Below, piece after piece: positions 58,812-64,000 of a stretch of 64,000 nt of DNA (position 1 is its first letter; each line of letters begins with the position of its first letter). Source of the DNA: Epiperipatus broadwayi (taxonomy: Eukaryota > Onychophora > Udeonychophora > Euonychophora > Peripatidae); NCBI GenBank assembly GCA_028023455.1, contig JAQFVV010000032.1, forward strand, positions 2,732,001-2,796,000, written 5' to 3'. The notes below the pieces were generated by a model. That model saw only the letters and a program-made list of their open reading frames with translations, searched no databases and was not told where the DNA came from. The translations under genes were made by a program, and so were the position numbers.

Positions 58812-59467
58812 AAAGACTAAAGTAATGTTTAATCGATTTGCTCAAAATATGAAAATAAAGATTGATTATGATGAATTAGAAGTTAACAGTTATAAATACC
58901 TTGGTCAGATTATTCATACAGATGGAAACATAATGGAGGAAATTAATCATAGAATTAAACTTGGTTGGAGTGCTTTTGGTAGAAATAACTTGATACTAAA
59001 AGGAAATATGCCTATGTGTTTGAAAAGGAAGGTTTTTAACAAATGTGTTTTACCAGTTCTTATTTATGGATCTGAGACTTGGACACTTAATAGAAGAGCA
59101 ATTCAGAGACTTTAAACCACTCAAAGAAGTATGGAGAGATGTATGTTGGGAGTAACAAGAAGAGATCGTAAACGCAATGTATGGGTAAGAGAACAAACAG
59201 GTGTTACTGACCTCATTGAAAAAAATTAAAAGATTGAAGTGGAGTTGGGCTGGACATATTGTTAGAAGAGATGATAATAGATGGACAATTGAAATTTTAA
59301 ACTGGATTCCAAGAGATTGTAAAAGACCCAGAAAGAGAACACATGTGAGATGGATGGATGAAATAAGAAAGTGTGCAGGGGTGATGTGGAGAAGAGAAGC
59401 TAAAGATCGGAGAAGATGGATTAAACTTGGAGAGACCTTCATCCTGCAGTGGATTGATAATGGTTGA
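58790..59467 (+). pseudogene. RTE C-terminal domain, copy 5
   Basis: Two frames cover the RT thumb and C-terminus. The first reads KTKVMFNRFAQNMKIKIDYD, SYKYLGQIIHTDGNIMEEIN, then CVLPVLIYGSETWTLNRRAI and ends at a TAA (59,113). After a gap the second reads RLKWSWAGHIVRRDDNRWT, NWIPRDCKRPRKR, then VRWMDEIRKCAG and ETFILQWIDNG. The WAGH.R...NRW..WIP....R..GRP...W.D.I block is the hallmark C-terminus of RTE and related LINEs. The stop after RAIQRL and a frameshift near 59,228 make it non-functional. Confidence 0.8.
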
Positions 59468-59486
59468 TAATGATGATGATGATGAC

Positions 59487-59690
59487 TTATAGCATATGTG
59501 TAGAGATAGTAATCTGGACCAACTGATGATTGCTGGTCTAGCATGAAATATGTATATTGGTGATTATTTATCTTTTCGACATATGTGTGTTCAAGTGTAT
59601 CAGTGTTATGAGATAGTGTGGAGAGTGAAGAGTCATGTGAAAGTCTGTGCTCATATGTTTACTGATAGTAAAATTATATTTTACTTGATA
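59487..59690 (+). mobile_element. Family B hammerhead/tRNA-like repeat, copy B3
   Basis: It begins TTATAGCATATGTGTAGAG right after the RTE copy 5 tail. It carries the best family B hammerhead, then the tRNA-like end (AGATAGTGTGGAGAGTGAAG...GTGCTCATATG). It is the inverse of copy B2 across RTE copy 5. Confidence 0.65.
59518..59561 (+). ncRNA. Hammerhead ribozyme, family B copy B3, intact fold
   Basis: Stem I is ACCAA (59,518-59,522) with TTGGT (59,557-59,561). The core is CTGATGA (59,523-59,529) and GAAA (59,545-59,548). Stem II is TGCT(GGTCT)AGCA with one U-U beside the core. Stem III is ATA(TG)TAT, and A59556 is the predicted cleavage base. Copy B4 has a six-pair stem II in the same place, and copies B1 and B2 vary at paired positions while keeping pairing. 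That is good covariation support. Confidence 0.8.
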
Positions 59691-59752
59691 TTGGTAAAAT
59701 TATTGATACATCATCTACTTGATATTGGTAAAGTTATTGATACATCATCATC
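59686..59752 (+). repeat. Two-copy 34 bp direct repeat
   Basis: ACTTGATATTGGTAAAATTA...CATCATCT is followed immediately by a near-identical second unit that leads into the tail of RTE copy 6. Confidence 0.6.
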
Positions 59753-59789
59753 AACCATTATCAATCCACTGCAGGTTGAAGGTCTCTCC

Positions 59790-61110
59790 AAGTTCAATTC
59801 ATCTTCTCCGATCTTTAGTTTCTCTTCTCCACATTACCCTTGCACACTTTCTTATTTCATCCATCCATCTAACATGTGGTCTCTTTCTGGGTCTTTTACA
59901 ATCTCTTGGAATCCAGTTTAATATTTCAATTGTTCACCTATTATCTCTTGTAGCAATATGTCCAGTCCAACTCCATTTCCAATCTTTTAATTTTTTCAAT
60001 GAGGTCAGTAACACCTGTTTGTTCTCTTACTCATACATTGAGTTTTCAATCTCTTCTTGTTACTCCCAACATGCATCTCTCCATAAATTCTTTGACTGGT
60101 CTGAAGTCTCTGTATTGCCCTTCTATTAAGTGTCCAAATCTCAGATCCATAAGTAAGAACTAATAAAATACATTTATTAAAAATCTTCCTTTTCAAACAC
60201 ATAGGCATATTTTTTTTTAGTACCAAGTTATTTCTGCCAAAAGCACTCCAAACAAGTTTAATTCTATATTTAATTTCATCCATTATGTTTTCATCTGTAT
60301 TAATAATCTGACCAAGGTATTTGTAACTGTTAACTTCTTCTAACTCATCATAATCAATCTTTATTTCATATTTTGAGAAAATCTATGTCTTTTTAAGGTT
60401 TATCTTTCTTCCTACTTTCATCTGATAACTCCTACATTTCCTGCAGCTCTAAAGCATTATTTGCAAAAGCAACTACATCGTCAGTAAAATTTAAATGACT
60501 TAAATAATCTCCATTTACTTTCATTCCTTTAGCTGCCCATTTTAATCCACAAAATACTTATTGCAGCACTGCTGTAAAATGTTTTGGAGATATGGAGTCA
60601 CCCTAACTTACACCCTTCTCAATATTGACTTTCCCAGTATCATTATGTAATCTAATTGTTGTTGTTGCATTTTTATAAATATTCTTTAAAATATGACAAT
60701 ATCCTGGATCTATACCTTGATGATCCAATGCTGTAATCACTGAAAAAATGTTTATAAAATCAAATGCCTTTTCATAATCTACAAATCCAAAACATAATGG
60801 CAACTCATATTCATTTGTCCTTTCTATAACTTCTCTCAATACCTGGATATGTTCTACTGTATTAAAACCACTTTTAAATCCAGCTTGTTCTCTTGGTTGG
60901 TGGAAATCCAGTGTTCTCTGTAGACCAGTTGAAATTATCTTTGTAAAAATTTTGTATAAAACTGATAAAAGGCTGATACATCTGTAATTTCTAATATCTT
61001 CTTTATCACCTTTTTAAAATATTAATATTAATACTGCATTCTTCCAATCATCTGGTACATCTTTATCATTTAGACATTTGGTATATAACTTTGCTAAAAA
61101 AATTTCTATT
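59790..61110 (-). pseudogene. RTE reverse transcriptase and C-terminus, copy 6
   Basis: The minus-strand pieces include LPLCFGFVDYEKAFDFINIF (60,603-60,839; motif A Asp kept), a damaged motif B (KGVS then a stop where copy 5 has VRQGDS), a mutated motif C region at about 60,475, and the C-terminal frame at 60,005-60,283 with LGRNN-like and LLVLTYGSEIWTLNRRAIQR. At least four frame breaks are visible. The gene order and spacing match copy 5, so this is the same family. Confidence 0.75.
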
Positions 61111-61126
61111 TCTTCACCTACTTCAT

Positions 61127-61915
61127 TTAATATATCAATTGTAGTTCCATCATTACCTGCTTTCCTTTCTTCATATATTTAATTGCATGTCTCACTTCTT
61201 CATTTATAATTCTGGGCAATTCGAAAGATATAATAGATATAGGAGGCACTTGTTCTTTATTACTGTATAATTCTTGATAAAAATCTACCCATTTCATGAT
61301 GTAATCTCCCTTTTTAGTAATAATTCCATCTTTTTTTCTTATTGTAGATAAAAATTTCCTACCAATACCAAAATGTTGTTTTACATTCTTGAGTCTTTTA
61401 TTTTCTTCTACAGCTTTTCTTGCTAGTTCACAATTATACTTTCTCATATCATTTTCAATTCTTTTCCACACCATTTTACAAAATTCGAGATATTCAATCC
61501 TTTTTATTGCATCATTTTTGTATATCTTCATATTCCTTCTTTTCTTCATAAATTCTCTAGTTTCAGTAGAAATTATATTGGTCAATCGCTTCTTTTTTCT
61601 AGCAGCTATCTTTGTTGCAGTTTTTAAAAGTATATCAGTTATTTTCATATTAATTTCATTCAAATCTGAATTATGTTCAAAATCTACTAATACTTTAAAT
61701 CGATTTATAAGTTCTAATTTAAATTCATTAGAATGTTTCTGAAGATTAGGAATATCAATTGTAAATATTGTTTTTCTTAATAATTTTTGTCTCTCTAGTT
61801 TTGCATTAACACTTATCTTACATCTTACTAATCGATGATCACTTCCTGTGTTAAATTTATTAAGAACATTACAATCTTGAAATATGTATTTTCTGTTAGT
61901 CAAAATATAATCCAA
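61127..61915 (-). pseudogene. RTE endonuclease end and EN-RT linker, copy 6
   Basis: This 262-codon frame starts MDYILTNRKYIF, then FNTGSDHRLVRCKI, which contains the SDH box that ends APE endonuclease domains and is intact here. It continues through a basic linker (KNDAIKRIEYLEFCKMVWKR, then KQHFGIGRKFLSTIRKKDGI) to FYQELYSNKEQVPPISI and VRHAIKYMKKGK. It breaks just before KAPGNDG by a frameshift (KQVMMELQLIY). It is the longest open RTE frame outside the RT core. Upstream, an A/T slippage run at 61,967-61,985 separates it from the rest of EN. Confidence 0.8.
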
Positions 61916-61958
61916 TTCTGCTGTACCTTCATTTGGATGCTTCCATGTCCATTTCCTT

Positions 61959-62710
61959 TCAACATTTTTTTAAAAAAAAAAAAAAAGAATTCATAATATA
62001 AAGTTTTTCTTTTTCTGCAAACTCCACAAGTCTATGACCTCTCTCATTTCTATTACCATAACCAAAATTACCTACAGTACTTTCATCTTTCATTTGTTTA
62101 CCAATTCTAGCATTAAAGTTTTCCATAACAATTTTAAAATGTTGCTTTCTCTGATCAAAAGCCTTTTGTACATCCATATAAAAATCTTCTATTACTTCAT
62201 CACTATGAGAACTTGCTGGGGCATAAATCTGAATTATCTGCATTTGGTATCTGCTATTAAGTTGTATAACTAATCTTTTTTCCACTCTGATACACCATCA
62301 ATCTCCACAATGCTATTCTTCCAGTTTTTATTTATAATGAATCCTACTCCAATTTTATTTCCAATATTTGTGCCTTTATAATAGTGTATATGTCCACTTT
62401 TTAAATCAATTGTCTCTTCACCTTTTCTTCTAACTTAACAAAGTCCAATAATATCCCATTTAATATAAGACAGTTCTTCTAATTCTTACAATCTTCCTTC
62501 ACGTGAAAGTGATCTGCAGTGGTAAGTACCTAAATAAAAAGTCATCATCAAATGGCAACCTGGGTCTGCAATCAGGGGATTCTTAGCACCCTCCACCTTC
62601 AGCCACCAACTGCTGCCTTGGTTGATGACTTTACAGTCTCCTGGGAATAAGGCTATGATTTGTTTTTGTCTGTCATAATTGTATATATGTATTGGAAAAA
62701 TATTTATCAT
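61959..62710 (-). pseudogene. RTE N-terminus and APE endonuclease, copy 6
   Basis: Frames at 62,486-62,710 and 61,959-62,285 are parts of one N-terminal domain. The first ends GTYHCRSLSREGRL at a stop replacing the Gln of RLQELEE. Then KWDIIGLC- and RRKGEETIDLKSGH-type sequence follows in shifted frames. The second reads NSRYQMQIIQIYAPASSHSD, FYMDVQKAFDQ, FKIVMENFNARIG (GDFNA changed to ENFNA, so a metal/phosphate-binding Asp is lost), GNRNERGHRLVEFA. APE-type endonucleases nick the target for cDNA priming. The D-to-N change plus stops indicate inactivity. Confidence 0.75.
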
Positions 62711-62989
62711 TTACACAAACATTCATTCTGCCTTATCAGGCAACTGACAAGAAAGACCATGGTGTTTATCTTAAACTCAGAGGTAAAAAGCCAATAAACT
62801 CACCATGCTGGCTAATGTGTGTTGGTGAGCAGCCCATTCATGTTCGTATACTATCTGAATAATCATATAGTAATAACAGCTTCAATGACAAGAACATATG
62901 GAGTTAACATTAGGAATCTGCCCTGCTCAGTTCCTTTAAGGCCTCCAAGAGGAATCAAAGGGTTTCCTTTCAGTTAATAGCAAAAGCCT

Positions 62990-63546
62990 GTTATTAATAT
63001 AATCAGTAGTATTTCAAAATAAAAATTATTAAAATAATTACAATGATTTTCAATTTACACCAGTAATTTGTTCTGCAACTTTTTGTCTAAATCAAATTTT
63101 ATGTCTTTTTTATTAGATGCATGTTTACCATTAGCTATGGTATTGAATGTTAAAATATTTTTGAGGAAATGAAAAATAAGCATTATATTATTTCAATAAA
63201 ATATTCACCCAGCATTACACATAATAATTGTGGACTATGATTACTTGTATATCACTTTTTTATTTTATTTTTTACTCTTAATCTATGATGGAATTTGTTT
63301 GAATAATTCTAGATCTAGGAATGTCAAAGTCTATCTGATTATCACATTAAATTGGAAAAAAAGTGAAGAATTTATAAGTGAATATAATGATTGCTAAATG
63401 GTAGACTTTTTATAGAAAGCATTATGAAGCAGTTAATTTTTTTATATAATGTATTTATTATGTTAATAAAATAATTTACTTTATTTTGTATATCTTGATT
63501 GTTTTTTAATAATTAATTTCAAATAATTCGCTTTCCCTTCAATATT
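62990..63546. other. AT-rich DNA, no gene seen
   Basis: No gene or clear repeat lies between RTE copy 6 and the SINE. Confidence 0.45.
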
Positions 63547-63561
63547 AATAGATGAAATCTT

Positions 63562-63666
63562 GTCTTGCATTGGTGGTTGAGAGGTCAGCGCGACTGCTTT
63601 GCACTTGCAGGCAGTTGCCCGGCGGGTTCGCGCGTTCCAGCATGCTATGACACTTAAAAAAAAAAA
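63562..63666 (+). mobile_element. Young tRNA-derived SINE with target duplication
   Basis: GCATTGGTGGTTGAGAGGTC is an A-box-containing tRNA-like 5' part and GGGTTCGCGCGTTCC a B box. An A-tail follows ACACTT. Perfect 15 bp direct repeats AATAGATGAAATCTT at 63,547-63,561 and 63,667-63,681 mark target-primed insertion. It is related to the copy at 26,150-26,262. RNA polymerase III transcription is inferred from the boxes. Confidence 0.85.
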
Positions 63667-63681
63667 AATAGATGAAATCTT

Positions 63682-64000
63682 TCCATTATCTATATTTAAA
63701 ATTCCTATTGATGACTTCCTTCTTTAATTGAATGCAAAATGCTGAGAAGCTTCTAAGCACTATTTTTTAGTTATTCAACTTTCCCTTAGGCTGAGAATTT
63801 AACAGTTAGTATTTTCATTTTTATTGTAATAAATAATTTCAACATTTTTTGATCTTCATTTTTTTTTAAGATAGTTTAGTCATGTTTATCTAAATTGATT
63901 TAAAATAAATTTTTAAAAATTATTTCATTCATTTTTTATTTATTTTAAAAAATGATTAGTTTAGAACATCTGCAAAAATATAGTATTCTATCTTATTTAA
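63682..64000. other. AT-rich DNA, no gene seen
   Basis: No gene or repeat is recognised to the window end. Confidence 0.45.

Larger units (their letters stand above)
57606..59486 (+). mobile_element. RTE-type LINE, copy 5 (5'-truncated, best RT)
   Basis: The 5' end lies in the EN-RT linker (TTTCTACTGAGACTAGAG) and the 3' end in TGATAATGATGATGATGATG, the GAT-rich tail of this family. The RT is the best preserved in the window. Flanking repeats B2 and B3 are in opposite orientation, as if the LINE had inserted between the arms of one family B element. Confidence 0.85.
59747..62989 (-). mobile_element. RTE-type LINE, copy 6 (full length, about 3.2 kb)
   Basis: On the minus strand the 5' end is at about 62,989 (GGCTTTTGCTATTAACTG), followed by a 5' UTR of about 270 bp, EN (62,710-61,800), linker, RT (61,150-60,420), C-terminus (60,380-59,790), and the tail ending in CATCATCATCAACC on the plus strand. 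It is the most complete copy and serves as the reference for recognising insertions in the others. Its RT has more stops than copy 5, but its EN is the best. Confidence 0.85.

Noticed and set aside
59050-60129. Open frames opposite the RTE C-terminus (minus 59,050-59,544; plus 59,550-60,129)
   Set aside because: They are antisense readings of RTE copies 5 and 6 and of repeat B3.
61389-62273. Plus-strand open frames inside RTE copy 6
   Set aside because: Antisense shadows of the RTE protein, whose motifs read on the minus strand.
1-64000. CRISPR array, operons, rRNA, phage or plasmid genes
   Set aside because: No regularly spaced short repeats, no gene clusters and no such motifs; the DNA is eukaryotic and repeat-rich.

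Overview
This window looks like non-coding, repeat-dominated nuclear DNA from an invertebrate animal. By eye it is about three quarters A+T, with many T/A homopolymers, no operon-like gene packing, and layers of nested eukaryotic transposable elements. RTE-type LINEs with (GAT)n tails, a CR1-group LINE with PHD and esterase ORF1 domains, hAT and Tc1/mariner-type DNA transposons, tRNA-derived SINEs and hammerhead-ribozyme repeats together suggest a metazoan. A mollusc such as a cephalopod, or a cnidarian, would fit, but the sequence does not settle this. No bacterial, organellar or rRNA gene is visible.

Layout. 1-6.1 kb: AT-rich DNA with one ribozyme repeat (A1, 1890-2272) and two weak exon-like islands. 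6.1-9.3 kb: decayed CR1-group LINE with its 3' end duplicated in tandem. 9.8-10.3 kb: foldback repeat. 11.05-14.17 kb: RTE copy 1 (+). 15.44-20.56 kb: RTE copy 2 (-), split by a hAT-like element that itself contains a Tigger-like element carrying a CR1 3' fragment. 22.3 kb: a convincing host-type terminal exon (-). 23.07-23.50 kb: repeat A2. 23.7-25.2 kb: L1/Tx1-like LINE fragment. 26.17 kb: tRNA SINE. 26.75-30.53 kb: RTE copy 3 (+), split by repeat A3. 31.25-31.59 kb: mariner-derived element. 32.5-32.9 kb: decayed coding sequence. 34.05-34.97 kb: repeat A4 with a hAT MITE inside it. 36.56-36.9 kb: old RTE 3' fragment. 39.0-39.3 and 43.8-44.0 kb: family B ribozyme repeats. 41-43 kb: tandem and foldback repeats. 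47.4-47.9 kb: hAT transposase remnant. 49.6-50.2 kb: tandem repeats and a MITE. 51.72-56.73 kb: RTE copy 4 (+), split by a hAT and by a second repeat. 57.3-63 kb: RTE copies 5 (+) and 6 (-) tail to tail, with copy 5 bracketed by two inverted family B ribozyme repeats. 63.56 kb: young tRNA SINE with a clear target-site duplication.

The most interesting content is two repeat families (A: four copies; B: about five) that carry type I hammerhead self-cleaving ribozyme folds. In family A the element is an asymmetric inverted repeat with a ribozyme in each arm, or a remnant of one. It is flanked by 12-15 bp direct repeats, which suggests target-primed retrotransposition rather than cut-and-paste transposition. 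Family B pairs the ribozyme with a tRNA-like B-box segment, similar in concept to the schistosome Sm-alpha SINE or to animal retrozymes. The best ribozymes (34813-34854 and 59518-59561) keep the core nucleotides and all three helices.

The RTE copies supply the EN-RT machinery of the LINE family, but every copy seen here is broken by stops or frameshifts. Nested insertions with recognisable target duplications give a relative history of the locus. Homology statements come from motif recognition by eye; no database search was run.
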